Assembly (NCBI GenBank): GCA_963735115.1
Contig: CAVTJR010000001.1
Coordinates: 1,240,001-1,304,000, forward strand
DNA from: JAKACA01 sp963735115
GTDB taxonomy: Bacteria > Actinomycetota > Acidimicrobiia > Acidimicrobiales > Bog-793
Direction of reading: 5' to 3'
DNA: 64,000 bases
Below the pieces are notes generated by a model that ran no database searches, had not been told where the DNA came from, and saw only the letters and a list, made by a program, of their open reading frames with translations. Every line of letters begins with the position of its first letter. Position 1 is the stretch's first letter. Positions 20,490 to 29,175 of this stretch are shown here, one piece after another. A program made the position numbers and the translations under genes.

Positions 20490-20517
20490 GTCCGCCAGAG
20501 CGGGTCAGGAACCCAAG

Positions 20518-20546
20518 TTGAGGGAATTCGGATACATCCGTACCCT
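20518..20546 (+). promoter_or_regulatory. Sigma-A-type promoter for carD
   Basis: TTGAGG at 20518-20523 and TACCCT at 20541-20546 are separated by exactly 17 bp, giving a leader of about 30 nt with a GAGGAG ribosome site at 20570-20575 ahead of the TTG start. A GGGAAT (20522-20527) that could be a SigH/SigR -35 overlaps it, but no matching GTT -10 is at the right distance. Confidence 0.5.
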
Positions 20547-20582
20547 GGTAAGTGATCGCAACGTCTTGTGAGGAGTGCTCTG

Positions 20583-21059
20583 TTGTTCGACGTCGGAGAC
20601 AAAGTCGTCTATCCGCACCACGGCGCAGCCGTGGTGGAGTGCCGCGAGGAGCGCGAGTTCTTCGGCGAGAAGAAGGAGTATCTCGTGCTCAAGCTGGCCT
20701 ACGGGGATCTCACCTTGATGGTGCCGGCTGACAACACGGCCGAGGTCGGGCTGCGCGAAGTCATCAACGACGAGGAGGTCGAGGAAGTCTTCGCCGTGCT
20801 TCGCAAGAAAGAGGCCCGCATGCCGACCAATTGGTCGCGCCGCTACAAGAACCACGTCGAGAAGCTGAAGTCGGGCGACATCTATCAGGTTGCGGAGGTC
20901 GTGCGGAACCTCTCGATCCGCGACAAGGACAAGGGCCTGTCCGCTGGTGAGAAGCGGATGCTGACCAAGGCACGGCAGATCCTCGTGTCCGAGCTGACGT
21001 TCGCGATCGGCGTGAGCGAGAACGAGGCCGAGGAGCGCCTCAACGCAGCCCTGCCCTAA
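20583..21059 (+). CDS. carD: CarD-family transcriptional regulator
   Basis: RNA polymerase-binding factor that stabilises the open complex at rRNA and other promoters. A 158-residue protein: N-terminal Tudor-like RNAP-interaction domain (FDVGDKVVYPHHGAAVVE through LTLMVPADNT), then the helical DNA-binding domain with NWSRRYKNHVEKLKSGDIYQ and the Trp that contacts the transcription bubble. The TTG at 20583 is chosen because it follows GAGGAG and gives the family N-terminus. The gene precedes ispD-ispF, as is common in actinobacteria. Confidence 0.93.
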   Translation: MFDVGDKVVYPHHGAAVVECREEREFFGEKKEYLVLKLAYGDLTLMVPADNTAEVGLREVINDEEVEEVFAVLRKKEARMPTNWSRRYKNHVEKLKSGDIYQVAEVVRNLSIRDKDKGLSAGEKRMLTKARQILVSELTFAIGVSENEAEERLNAALP

Positions 21060-21067
21060 GCAGGGCG

Positions 21068-21802
21068 TTGCGATCGGGCACTCTCGTGCCGGGTGCTTCC
21101 TCGCCGTCTCCCGCCGCCGGTGACGGCGCATCCGCCCCTGGCCTGGTGTGGGGCGTTGTCGTGGCGGCCGGGCTCGGCCGTCGCTTTGGCGCCGAGAAGC
21201 AGTTCCTCTCCCTGACCGGCAAACCCGTGCACCTCTGGGCTGTGGAGGCGACGCGAACCGTTGCCGCCGGCGTCGTGCTCGTCGTGCCCCCAGGTCGTGA
21301 GCACGACCCACACCTCGCCCTTGCGGCCGATCGGGTCGTTGCCGGCGGCAAGACGAGGTCTGCATCGGTGCGAGCCGGGTTGGGCGCCGTGCCGGAAGAT
21401 GCCGCCATCATCGTCGTCCACGACGCTGTGAGGCCGCTTGCGTCCGAGGCGTTGTTCCGGGCGGTGGTGAGCGCCGTCGTCGCCGGCGCCGAGGGCGCCA
21501 TTCCAGGTCTGGACGTGCCGGACACCGTCAAATTCGTCGAGGCCGGCGTCGTCCGCTCCACGATCGAGCGTGCCAACCTCGTGCGGGTGCAGACCCCGCA
21601 GGCCTTCCGGGCCGCGACGCTGCGACGAGCGCATGCGAGCGAGACGGACGCCACCGACGATGCCGCCGTCGTCGAGGCGCTCGGCGCGCGGGTCGTGGTG
21701 GTGCCTGGCGAGGAAGGCAACCTGAAGATCACGTCTCCCGCCGACCTCGCCCTGCTCGAATGGCGCCTGGCCGTCGGGTCCCTCGCACAGCAGGCGCCGT
21801 GA
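21068..21802 (+). CDS. ispD: 2-C-methyl-D-erythritol 4-phosphate cytidylyltransferase
   Basis: MEP-pathway enzyme making CDP-methylerythritol. The core starts at VVVAAGLGRRFGAEKQFL, the nucleotidyltransferase loop with Gly-rich and Lys residues, followed by VVHDAVRPL and RVQTPQAFR. With TTG 21068 it has 244 residues, including a 27-residue Ser/Ala/Gly-rich leader; GTG 21146 is a plausible later start and would match the usual length better. It overlaps ispF by 4 bp. Confidence 0.92.
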   Translation: MRSGTLVPGASSPSPAAGDGASAPGLVWGVVVAAGLGRRFGAEKQFLSLTGKPVHLWAVEATRTVAAGVVLVVPPGREHDPHLALAADRVVAGGKTRSASVRAGLGAVPEDAAIIVVHDAVRPLASEALFRAVVSAVVAGAEGAIPGLDVPDTVKFVEAGVVRSTIERANLVRVQTPQAFRAATLRRAHASETDATDDAAVVEALGARVVVVPGEEGNLKITSPADLALLEWRLAVGSLAQQAP

Positions 21803-22281
21803 GGGCGCGCGTGGGGGTCGGGTACGATGTGCATCCGTTCTCCGCTGATGGATCAACAGTGCTCGTCCTCGGCGGGGTGGTGTTTCCCGGAGAGCCCGGG
21901 CTGTCCGGTCACAGCGACGCCGACGTGGCCGCTCACGCGGTCGCAGACGCCATACTCGGGGCGGCCGGCCTCGGAGACATCGGAATGCACTTCTCCGACC
22001 AGGACGAACGCTGGAAGGACGCCAATAGCATCGAGCTGTTGGCTCGCGTAGCGGAGTTGGTGCGCGAAGTTGGACTCAAGCTCGTGAACGCCGATTGCAC
22101 GGTGGTTTGCGAGCGCCCCCGCCTAGTCGGGTCTCGAAAGGAAATGATGGAGAATCTCAGCGTCGCCGCAGGTGGCCCTGTTCACGTGAAAGCCACTCGG
22201 CCGGAGCGCCTGGGCGCGCTGGGACGGCAGGAAGGTATCGCCTGCATGGCGGTCGCACTGCTCGAGGAGGTCTCGGCGTGA
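21799..22281 (+). CDS. ispF: 2-C-methyl-D-erythritol 2,4-cyclodiphosphate synthase
   Basis: Cyclises CDP-methylerythritol phosphate, the next-but-one MEP-pathway step after IspD. The 160-residue protein has the metal-binding motif VGYDVHPF, LSGHSDADVAAHAVADAILGA, DIGMHFSDQD and the C-terminal KATRPERLGALGR. GTG start overlapping ispD; the stop overlaps the methyltransferase gene, so the three are probably co-translated. Confidence 0.95.
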   Translation: MRARVGVGYDVHPFSADGSTVLVLGGVVFPGEPGLSGHSDADVAAHAVADAILGAAGLGDIGMHFSDQDERWKDANSIELLARVAELVREVGLKLVNADCTVVCERPRLVGSRKEMMENLSVAAGGPVHVKATRPERLGALGRQEGIACMAVALLEEVSA

Positions 22282-24656
22282 GCCCGTATTCGCGATCCGG
22301 TGACGAGAACGACGTGCCAGGAGGCTCCGGATCCGACAAGCGCGGCGGGGGCGGTCGCGGGCGTCGTGACGGGGGTGCAGCCGGCTCAGGTCGGAGCGGC
22401 TACGGAGGCGCCGGTCGCAGTTTCCCTTCGGGTCCTCGCCGCAGCGGCGCCGGTCGTCCGGGTGACGGCGAGGGGCGTCCGAGCGGATATCGCGGCGGGC
22501 CGGGCGGTCGACGACCTGGCGCCGGTTACCAAGGCTCCCGCCCGAGCGGCGGTGGGTATCAAGGCTCACGTCCGAGCAGCGGCTACCAGGGCTCCCGCCC
22601 GAGCGGCGGTTACCAGGGCTCACGTCCGAGCGGCGGCGGGTACCAGGGCGCCCGCCCGAGCGGCGGCGGGTACCAGGGCGCACGCCCGAGCGGCAGCGGC
22701 TACCAAGGCTCCCGCCCGAGCGGCGCCGGCTACCAAGGCTCCCGCCCGAGCGGCGCCGGCTACCAAGGCTCCCGCCCCAGCAGCGGCTACCAAGGCTCCC
22801 GCCCGAGCGGCGGTGGGTACCAAGGCTCACGCCCGAGCACCGGCGGTGGCTACCAGGGAGGCCGCGCCGGCAGTGGCGGTTATCGGGGCTCACGACCGAG
22901 CGGCGGCGGCTACCAAGGGAGCCGCCCGAGCACCCGATACGGGGCCGGGAGGCCCGATTCCGGTTCATCCCGGCGAGACGAAGGCTTCAGCCAGGACCGC
23001 GACAACAACGCCGGGCGCTACCCCTCTCGTCCGGACCGCGGGTACTCCGGTGGCGACGACCGCACAGGCGGCAGCCGCCCTCCGCGTTCGGACCGCACCC
23101 GTTCCGGGCCTCCCCCCGGCCCTGATGGCTCGGTTTGGGGTGGTGTCGCCAGAGGAGGCGGTGGGTATCGCGGTCGTGACGCCAACACTCGCAGCGGCCC
23201 GGACCGGAGCAGGTCGGGTGTTGGCGATCGCGGTCGTTCCTCCGGTGGCCGCTCGTGGCGCAACGATGATCCAGAGGGCGGCACGCGGAGGGCGGGTCGC
23301 CCCCCTGTGGTGGCAGGCGGTGGCGGCGACCTGAGCGGGGGTCGGTCGGTCAGCCGGGCTGCCACTGCTGGTCGAAACCTTTGGAACCCGTCACCGCGAG
23401 GTGGGTCGGCCGGCACTCGGGGTCCGATCATCAAGCGGTCGCCGCACTCTCTCGGCGGCGAACAGGTCGAAGGCCGCCAGGCTGTCCGTGAGCTGCTGGC
23501 TGCTCGCCGTCGACAGGTGACAGAGGTCTGGATGACCGAGGGCAGCGACCCGTCGCCCATCCTCGGCGAGATCGACCGGCTCGCACGCGAGGCGCATGTG
23601 CCGGTGCGCCTCGTGTCTCAGCGCCGTCTTGAGTCAGTGCAGGGCACCGATGCTCCGCAGGGCGTGGTCGCCTTCGCGGAGCCGTTGACGGCTGCAAGCC
23701 TTGATGAGCTCGTCCTCGGTTGGAACGAGGAGAACGCATCGGCGAGGTCGAGCCTCGTCGGCGGGCCCGATCTGGAGATCGATGACGACGAGGATGACGA
23801 CACCGACGACGAGGGTTTCTTCATCGACCTGGGCGACGACGAGATCGACGACTCAGACGACGACGGGTTTCCCGTCCTGATCGAGTTCGTGGACGAGACG
23901 GACGAACCGGAGAGCGAGGACGAGGACTCCGAGATCGAGCCCGTTATTCTGAGTGGGACAGAGGCAACGGGCGACACCGGCGAGGCTGATTCAGAGGCGA
24001 TCGAAACGAGCCTTGCGCTCGACGAATCGATCGCCGACGCCTTAGTCGAGGGAGGCGATGGCGATTCGACGACCGGGCCTGAGCCCGACCGGTCGGCGGC
24101 CATGGCACCCGATGGTTCCGACGTTGTCTCAGCAGTCAAGAAGGCGCTGAAGGCTTCGACGGCCGCCCCGAGTGGTCAACCGGACAGCGCCTTTCTCGTG
24201 CTGCTCGAAGGCGTGACGGATCCTCAGAACCTTGGCGCGATCCTCCGGAGCGCCGAGTGCGCCGGCGTGACCGGTGTGGCCGTGCCACGGCACCGGTCGG
24301 TGCACGTGACGCCCGCCGTCACAAAGGCGGCCGCAGGCGCCATCGAGTATCTGCAGATGGCCCTCGTCCCTGGCATGCCGAGTGCCCTGCAGGATCTCGA
24401 GCATCTGGGCGTCATGACGGTAGGGCTCGACGAGCGGGGCACGACGTCGCTGTATGACCTCGATCTTGGCGACCGGCCGGTTGCGCTCGTGCTCGGCTCG
24501 GAGGGCGCCGGCCTCTCGCCGTTGTCGCGTCGCCGCTGCGAAGTGCTCTGCCGGATCCCGGTCGACGGTGAGATTCCCTCGCTGAACGTGTCGGCTGCGG
24601 CAGCGGTGGCGTGCTTCGAGGTGGCGAGGCAACGGGCAGCCCGCAAGCGCCGCTGA
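22278..24656 (+). CDS. rlmB: 23S rRNA 2'-O-methyltransferase, RlmB/TrmH family, with large disordered extensions
   Basis: A 792-residue SPOUT methyltransferase where homologues are about 250-320 residues. Residues 1-390 are Gly/Ser/Arg/Tyr/Gln-rich, with about 14 tandem copies of a G-Y-Q-G-S-R-P-S unit at 84-220 and further RGG-like stretches to 390. The L30e-like substrate-binding domain begins near residue 395 (EQVEGRQAVRELLAARR). A strongly acidic insert (about 494-630, with DDDEDDDTDDE) follows, then the SPOUT domain with LEGVTDPQNLGAILRSAECA, ALVLGSEGAGLSPL and IPSLNVSAAAAV, the three SpoU motifs. Catalytic residues look intact. The GTG start overlaps ispF; there is no alternative start that removes the disordered part without a long untranslated leader. 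Confidence 0.85.
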   Translation: MSPYSRSGDENDVPGGSGSDKRGGGGRGRRDGGAAGSGRSGYGGAGRSFPSGPRRSGAGRPGDGEGRPSGYRGGPGGRRPGAGYQGSRPSGGGYQGSRPSSGYQGSRPSGGYQGSRPSGGGYQGARPSGGGYQGARPSGSGYQGSRPSGAGYQGSRPSGAGYQGSRPSSGYQGSRPSGGGYQGSRPSTGGGYQGGRAGSGGYRGSRPSGGGYQGSRPSTRYGAGRPDSGSSRRDEGFSQDRDNNAGRYPSRPDRGYSGGDDRTGGSRPPRSDRTRSGPPPGPDGSVWGGVARGGGGYRGRDANTRSGPDRSRSGVGDRGRSSGGRSWRNDDPEGGTRRAGRPPVVAGGGGDLSGGRSVSRAATAGRNLWNPSPRGGSAGTRGPIIKRSPHSLGGEQVEGRQAVRELLAARRRQVTEVWMTEGSDPSPILGEIDRLAREAHVPVRLVSQRRLESVQGTDAPQGVVAFAEPLTAASLDELVLGWNEENASARSSLVGGPDLEIDDDEDDDTDDEGFFIDLGDDEIDDSDDDGFPVLIEFVDETDEPESEDEDSEIEPVILSGTEATGDTGEADSEAIETSLALDESIADALVEGGDGDSTTGPEPDRSAAMAPDGSDVVSAVKKALKASTAAPSGQPDSAFLVLLEGVTDPQNLGAILRSAECAGVTGVAVPRHRSVHVTPAVTKAAAGAIEYLQMALVPGMPSALQDLEHLGVMTVGLDERGTTSLYDLDLGDRPVALVLGSEGAGLSPLSRRRCEVLCRIPVDGEIPSLNVSAAAAVACFEVARQRAARKRR
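22527..22940 (+). repeat. In-frame tandem repeats encoding GYQGSRPS-type units
   Basis: About 14 tandem units of 27-33 bp within the methyltransferase gene, each encoding Tyr-Gln-Gly-(Ser/Ala)-Arg-Pro-Ser plus two to four Gly/Ser/Ala residues. Length differences are always multiples of three, so the frame is preserved. Synonymous variation among copies (ggctcccgcc versus ggctcacgtc) argues against a purely recent slippage event. Confidence 0.9.
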
Positions 24657-25855
24657 CTCCGAACTGGAGCGCCTGCGAGGCGAAACCGCCGGCGCTTTCG
24701 AGAGCTGAGCTCGACCTAGCAGAAGGTCTCCTTGCCGTCGCCTGGGAGGAGGCCGTGCACCTCACGAGCGCAGACCCGGTGTGGGGGCGCGACCATGTCT
24801 TCTGCCTACGGGCCGCCGATGGCCGCTCAGCGATCCTGAAGCGCCCTCGGCGCCCGCCGGCGGAGGGCGAGGGAGGCACAGAACGGCAGGCTTTTGGCGC
24901 CGAGCTGGCGGCCCTGGAGTTCCTCAACGAGATGGCGGCCCCGATCGTTCCCCGTCTCCTCGGAGCCGACGTGGCAGCCGGTCTTCTCGTCATGGAGGAG
25001 CTCCCTGGCGGGCGATCCCTGGCCGACTCGCTCCTCTCGGGGGACCGGGCCGCGGCCGAGAGCGACCTCCTCGCCTACGCGGAGGCTCTTGCGAGGCTGC
25101 ACAGCTGGAGCTTCGACCGCCTCGACGCCTTCGAGGGTGTGCGAGCTCGCTATTGCCCGACGGCGGATCCCCGCTCATGGTGGCTTCAGATGATCGAGGG
25201 CGGTCAGGCCCGGTTCCTGCAAGTCGCGGCCGATCTCGGTGTCCCGACGGTTCGAGTCGGCCCGGAGATCGACGAGTTGATCACCACGCTCGCGGGCGGA
25301 CTCCACTGCGGCTTCGTGCACGGCGACCCCTGCCCCGACAACGTTCGCATCGTCGACGGTGACTGCCGCCTGTTCGATTTCGAGCTTTCGGGCCGGGGAT
25401 CGGTCGCCCTCGACGCCGCCTTCTTGGCGGCCCCCTTCCCCAGTTGCTGGTGTTTTGGGCGCCTGCCGGAGGAGGCGGCCGCTCGAGCGCTGCAGTCCTA
25501 CCGGAAGACGCTCGCCGGCGGCGGCACGACGCTGGCGGGCGACTGGGATGTCGCCATGGCCGCCGCCTTGGCCGGTTACATCGTTGCTCGGGGAAGCGTG
25601 ATCGAAGGCGCCCTGCAGGAGGACTCCGACTGGGGGACGGCCACCATGCGGCCTCGCCTGCTGGCGTGGGCCGCCAGTTTCGTCACCGTCGCCTCCGAGG
25701 TCGGGGCCTTCCCGCAGCTGTGCGGGCTCGTCGAGGCCCTCCACGATCGGCTGCGCGCCCGGTGGGAGAGCACGTCCATTCCCGAGTATCCCGCCCTCGC
25801 GAACCCCGGATCACCCCCGGCACAGCTGCCGGAGTTCTGGCGTCCGGGTCTCTGA
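24611..25855 (+). CDS. Aminoglycoside phosphotransferase-fold kinase
   Basis: A 414-residue protein kinase-like (APH) phosphotransferase. The catalytic loop CGFVHGDPCPDNVRI and metal-binding LFDFELSGRGS (Brenner and DFG-equivalent motifs) are intact; the N-lobe has AILKRP as the ATP-binding lysine and a hinge VMEELPGGRSL. The substrate is unknown; such proteins phosphorylate small molecules or act in maintenance metabolism rather than resistance. GTG 24611 overlaps the previous gene by 46 bp; GTG 24755, preceded by GGAGGAGG, is an alternative, giving 366 residues but trimming the N-lobe. Convergent with gltA. Confidence 0.7.
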   Translation: MLRGGEATGSPQAPLTPNWSACEAKPPALSRAELDLAEGLLAVAWEEAVHLTSADPVWGRDHVFCLRAADGRSAILKRPRRPPAEGEGGTERQAFGAELAALEFLNEMAAPIVPRLLGADVAAGLLVMEELPGGRSLADSLLSGDRAAAESDLLAYAEALARLHSWSFDRLDAFEGVRARYCPTADPRSWWLQMIEGGQARFLQVAADLGVPTVRVGPEIDELITTLAGGLHCGFVHGDPCPDNVRIVDGDCRLFDFELSGRGSVALDAAFLAAPFPSCWCFGRLPEEAAARALQSYRKTLAGGGTTLAGDWDVAMAAALAGYIVARGSVIEGALQEDSDWGTATMRPRLLAWAASFVTVASEVGAFPQLCGLVEALHDRLRARWESTSIPEYPALANPGSPPAQLPEFWRPGL

Positions 25856-25877
25856 GGCGTTCTCCGTCCCCGTTGGG

Positions 25878-27146
25878 TCAGCGATCCGCCAGCGCCACGT
25901 AGTCGCGGCGGTCGTGACCGATGTACAGCTGGCGAGGACGGGCGATCTTCGTGTCGTGGTCCAGCATCTCTATCCAGTGAGCAAGCCAACCTGCCGTACG
26001 CGGGATGGCGAAGAGCACAGGGAACATCTCCATCGGGAAACCCATCGCCTGGTAGATCAGGCCGGAGTAGAAGTCGACGTTCGGGTAGAGCTTCCGGCTC
26101 GTGAAGTACTCGTCACCGAGGGCCGCCTCCTCGAGCTTGAGAGCGATGTCGAGCAGCGGGTTCTTGCCGGTCACTTCGAAGACGTCATAGGCGACCTTGC
26201 GGATGATCTTCGCCCGGGGGTCGTAGTTCTTGTAGACGCGGTGCCCGAAGCCCTGCAGGCGGCCGTGCCCCTCCTTCACCGAACGGATGAACTCGGGCAC
26301 GTTCTCGAGCGAGCCGATGGAGGACAGCATCCGGATGACCTGTTCATTGGCCCCGCCGTGACGTGGCCCGTAGAGCGCCGCGCAGGCGGCGGCACACGCC
26401 GAGTACGGGTCGACGTGCGACGACCCGACGACCCGCATGGCCGTCGTCGAGCAGTTCTGCTCGTGATCGGCGTGCAACATGAACAAGACGTCGACGGCGT
26501 GGGCGAGAGCCGGGTTTGCGTCAAAGCGCGGTTCCGCCGTCTTCCACATCATCGACAGAAAGTTCGCAGGGAAACCGAGCGAATTGTCCGGGTAGACGAA
26601 GGGCATGCCGACGCTGAAGCGGTGGGCGGCGGCTGCGAGCGTGGGCATCTTTGCGATGAGGCGGATGACCTGCTTGTAGCGGGTGGCCGGGTCGAAGATG
26701 TCGGTTGCTTCCGGGTAGAAGGTCGACAACGCCGCCACCGCCGACACGAGGATCCCCATGGGGTGGGCGTCGTAGTGGAAGCCCTCGAGAAACCGCTTGC
26801 GGACGTTCTCGTGGATGAAGGTGTGATAGGTGATCTCGTGGACCCATTCCTCCAGCTCGGATGCCGACGGCAGCTCTCCGTGCAGGAGGAGGTAGGCCAC
26901 CTCGAGGTAGGTCGAGCTCTCGGCGAGCTGCTCGATCGGGTACCCGCGATACTCGAGCTTGCCCTCGTCGCCGTCGATGAAGGTGATCGAGCTCTCGGCA
27001 GCCGCCGTCGTCATGAAGGCCGGGTCGTAGAACCACACGCCTGGCAGCAGCTTGGCCCATTCCTCTGCGGCGATGCCTCCGTCAACGATGGGGATCTCGA
27101 TGGTCTCACCGTTCCGGTTGTCTGTGATCGTGATGCTCTCTGCCAC
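25878..27146 (-). CDS. gltA: Citrate synthase
   Basis: Condenses oxaloacetate and acetyl-CoA. GTG 27146 is preferred because GGGAGG lies nine bases upstream, giving 422 residues (MAESITITDNRNGETIEIPI); an ATG at 27206 would add 20. Motifs include EYRGYPIEQLAE, the His-containing LYGPRHGGANEQV, GFGHRVYKNYDPRA and the catalytic Asp region NVDFYSGLIYQ. This is the hexameric-type length. Aconitase lies at the far end of the window. Confidence 0.95.
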   Translation of the reverse strand: MAESITITDNRNGETIEIPIVDGGIAAEEWAKLLPGVWFYDPAFMTTAAAESSITFIDGDEGKLEYRGYPIEQLAESSTYLEVAYLLLHGELPSASELEEWVHEITYHTFIHENVRKRFLEGFHYDAHPMGILVSAVAALSTFYPEATDIFDPATRYKQVIRLIAKMPTLAAAAHRFSVGMPFVYPDNSLGFPANFLSMMWKTAEPRFDANPALAHAVDVLFMLHADHEQNCSTTAMRVVGSSHVDPYSACAAACAALYGPRHGGANEQVIRMLSSIGSLENVPEFIRSVKEGHGRLQGFGHRVYKNYDPRAKIIRKVAYDVFEVTGKNPLLDIALKLEEAALGDEYFTSRKLYPNVDFYSGLIYQAMGFPMEMFPVLFAIPRTAGWLAHWIEMLDHDTKIARPRQLYIGHDRRDYVALADR

Positions 27147-27277
27147 GACTTCCGACCTCCCGTCGGTTGGCTGCGTCCCCGTTGGGGATGCGCCTCGGGT
27201 TGCCATCCTACGACCAGGTGCGGCGACGCCGACAGGCGCCGTCGCCAGAGCCCCGGCCTCAGCCGGCAGGGGTGCAC

Positions 27278-27925
27278 TCAGTCGCCGGTTTGGCCACCGG
27301 AGAGGAGTCCGCGGGCGTCGGCTGCGACACCGTCGGTGAGATCGCAGAGCAGCTCGAGACGCTCTGCGTGACCCGCTGCCTCAAGGAGGCGGCAGCGGTC
27401 GAGTGCCGTCAAGGGGGCGAGGGCACACCATGCCCAAGCCTCCGTCGCCGAATCCGACAGCTCAGCGGTGAGGGCGCCCACCGCCAGCCCCGGGTCGAGC
27501 GGCGAATCCACTCCGAGCTCGGACAACAGCGCCCAGGCCCGCCTGACCGACGCCTCGGCGCGGGCAAGCTCGCTGGGATCGACTGGTCCCTCGTCGCCGG
27601 CGATCTCCACCTCGGCGACGGGGTAGGGGTCATCGGGCAGCCAGGCGACCACATGCAGACGAGCCGTCCCTCTGCAGATGAGGGCGAAGCGGCCGTCCAC
27701 AAGCTCGGCCACCTCCTCGATGATCGCCGCCGTTCCCACGTCGACGCGCTCGTCGCCGCCACCGACCTCGCGGCCCCGCTCGATCAGCACGACGCCGAAG
27801 GTGCGATCGCCCGCCAGGCACTCTTGGGTCATCACGCGGTACCGCTCTTCGAAGACGTGGAGAGGCAGCAGCGACCCAGGCAGGAGCACGCTCTCGAGGG
27901 GGAACATCGGGAGTCGCCTCGTCAC
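27278..27925 (-). CDS. LON substrate-binding domain protein (Lon N-terminal-like, PUA-like)
   Basis: A 215-residue stand-alone Lon N-domain: LPMFPLESVLLPGSLLPLHVFEERYRVM is the classic opening, with GVVLIERGREVGGGD and a central helical half. There is no ATPase or protease domain. Such proteins are widespread in actinobacteria and their role is not established; binding of unfolded protein is inferred from Lon. GTG 27925 is just 7 bp downstream of the esterase stop, so the two are probably co-transcribed. Confidence 0.8.
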   Translation of the reverse strand: MTRRLPMFPLESVLLPGSLLPLHVFEERYRVMTQECLAGDRTFGVVLIERGREVGGGDERVDVGTAAIIEEVAELVDGRFALICRGTARLHVVAWLPDDPYPVAEVEIAGDEGPVDPSELARAEASVRRAWALLSELGVDSPLDPGLAVGALTAELSDSATEAWAWCALAPLTALDRCRLLEAAGHAERLELLCDLTDGVAADARGLLSGGQTGD

Positions 27926-27932
27926 GGCGGTG

Positions 27933-28697
27933 TCACTGCGACCGGGCGCCCAGGTATCTCGCCAGGAACTCCTCGCTCGCCAAGAACTCCTCGTCAGGCA
28001 CCTCCCCGTGGGTGCCGGCGGAGGCGTGCAGCCGCTTGTCCGTCGACCCGAGGGCATCGAATAGAGCAAAGGCCGTCTCGCGGGCGAACAGCTCGTCGTC
28101 CCATTGCAGGAGGAAGAGCACCGGGCAGGTGACCTTCGGGGCATCGGCCTCGATGCGTGCCCGTGTCGGGCCCGTCATGCCCATGCACCCGAGGACGGCC
28201 ACTGCCATCCTCGGCTCGGCCGCCACAAAGGGCAACCCGAGGATGGTGCCCATGGAGAGGCCCCACCAACCGACTGGCCCGGTGCCGACCTCCTCGAGTC
28301 TCTGCAAGGCGTCGAGCGTTCCCATGAGATCGGCCACCATCTCGTCGGTCATGCGGTCGTCGCTCGACCATGCCTGCGCGAAGTGCAGGAACACCGCCCC
28401 GGAACCGGGTTCCCCGACCTCCGGGCGCCGATCCCCGTGCACGGGTCCATCGATGGCGGCGGCCGCCACGCCCCGGTGCCGCACGAGGCGCCGCGCCATA
28501 GAGACGACGTAGTCCTGCCGCTTGTGGCCGGAGGCACCGTGGCCGAGGAGGACGAGCGGGCGTGGGCCGGCTTCCCCGCTCGGCGTCCACAGCAAGCCCG
28601 GAACCCGGCGGCCGTTCCGGTCGAGATCGAAGCGCTGCTCGCGCACGCCGTGGGTTTCGCTGTCGGAGAGGACGCGCAGCTGGTGCCGATCGGTCAT
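27933..28697 (-). CDS. Alpha/beta hydrolase (dienelactone hydrolase-like esterase)
   Basis: A 254-residue cytoplasmic alpha/beta hydrolase. The nucleophile elbow GWWGLSMGT carries the Ser, LLQWDDELFARE supplies the acidic residue and SAGTHGEVP the His; LVLLGHGASGHKRQ forms the oxyanion-hole strand. The substrate is unknown. The start overlaps the GNAT stop by 4 bp (ATGA-type overlap at 28694-28697). Confidence 0.8.
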   Translation of the reverse strand: MTDRHQLRVLSDSETHGVREQRFDLDRNGRRVPGLLWTPSGEAGPRPLVLLGHGASGHKRQDYVVSMARRLVRHRGVAAAAIDGPVHGDRRPEVGEPGSGAVFLHFAQAWSSDDRMTDEMVADLMGTLDALQRLEEVGTGPVGWWGLSMGTILGLPFVAAEPRMAVAVLGCMGMTGPTRARIEADAPKVTCPVLFLLQWDDELFARETAFALFDALGSTDKRLHASAGTHGEVPDEEFLASEEFLARYLGARSQ

Positions 28698-29175
28698 GTC
28701 TGGCGGTATCGGTAGACGTTCGTCTCCCTCGCCTCGAAACCCATGCTGGCGTACAAGCGGTTGGCCGCCTCCCGCGAGGGCCGCGAGGTCAGGTCGACGT
28801 TGCGCACCCCGGCTTGCCTGGCTACCTCGAGGGCGGCGGAGACGAGGGCGGACCCGGCACCGGCGCCGCGGGCGGATTCGTCGACCACGACGTCCTCGAT
28901 GACGGCGTGAAGGCCAGTCGGTATGCGGTAGATCACGAGCGTGAGCGTGCCGACAACCCGCCGGTCGTCGGTGTCCAGCCGGCTCACGAACAGAGTCGCG
29001 CCCGCCGAGTTGGCGATGGCGGCGAGCTCGTCGGCATTCGGGGGGACGCGCTCGAGGACAGCTGGGGGATCAGCTGGGCGATCGCCTCGGTGAGCTCCTC
29101 GGTTACCTCCGTCACGATCTCGATGGTGACCGAGGGACGGTGCGTGGAGGAAGATGCCTTGGGTTCGTCAGTCAT
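28694..29175 (-). pseudogene. GNAT N-acetyltransferase, split by a frameshift
   Basis: One acetyltransferase of about 160 residues is spread over two frames. ATG 29175 opens MTDEPKASSSTHRPSVTIEI and runs to QLIPQLSSSAS; the C-terminal part in the next frame reads PPNADELAAIANSAGATLFV, then HAVIEDVVVDESARGAGAGS (acetyl-CoA-binding R/Q-x-x-G-x-G/A) and EAANRLYASMGFEARETNVY. The shift falls at a six-base run (29040-29045, C6 on the coding strand); seven C residues would restore one frame. It is a sequencing error or a genuine single-base deletion. The substrate is unknown. Confidence 0.7.

Noticed and set aside
20522..20551. SigH/SigR-type promoter for carD based on GGGAAT
   Set aside because: No GTT element at the required spacing; the overlapping TTGAGG-N17-TACCCT promoter is a better fit.
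21053..21066. GCCCT-N4-AGGGC hairpin at the carD stop
   Set aside because: The stem is only 5 bp with no T tract, and ispD follows at once, so it is not a convincing terminator.
22527..22940. CRISPR-like array of about 30-bp repeats
   Set aside because: Units are tandem without spacers, stay in one reading frame and encode GYQGSRPS peptides inside the methyltransferase gene.
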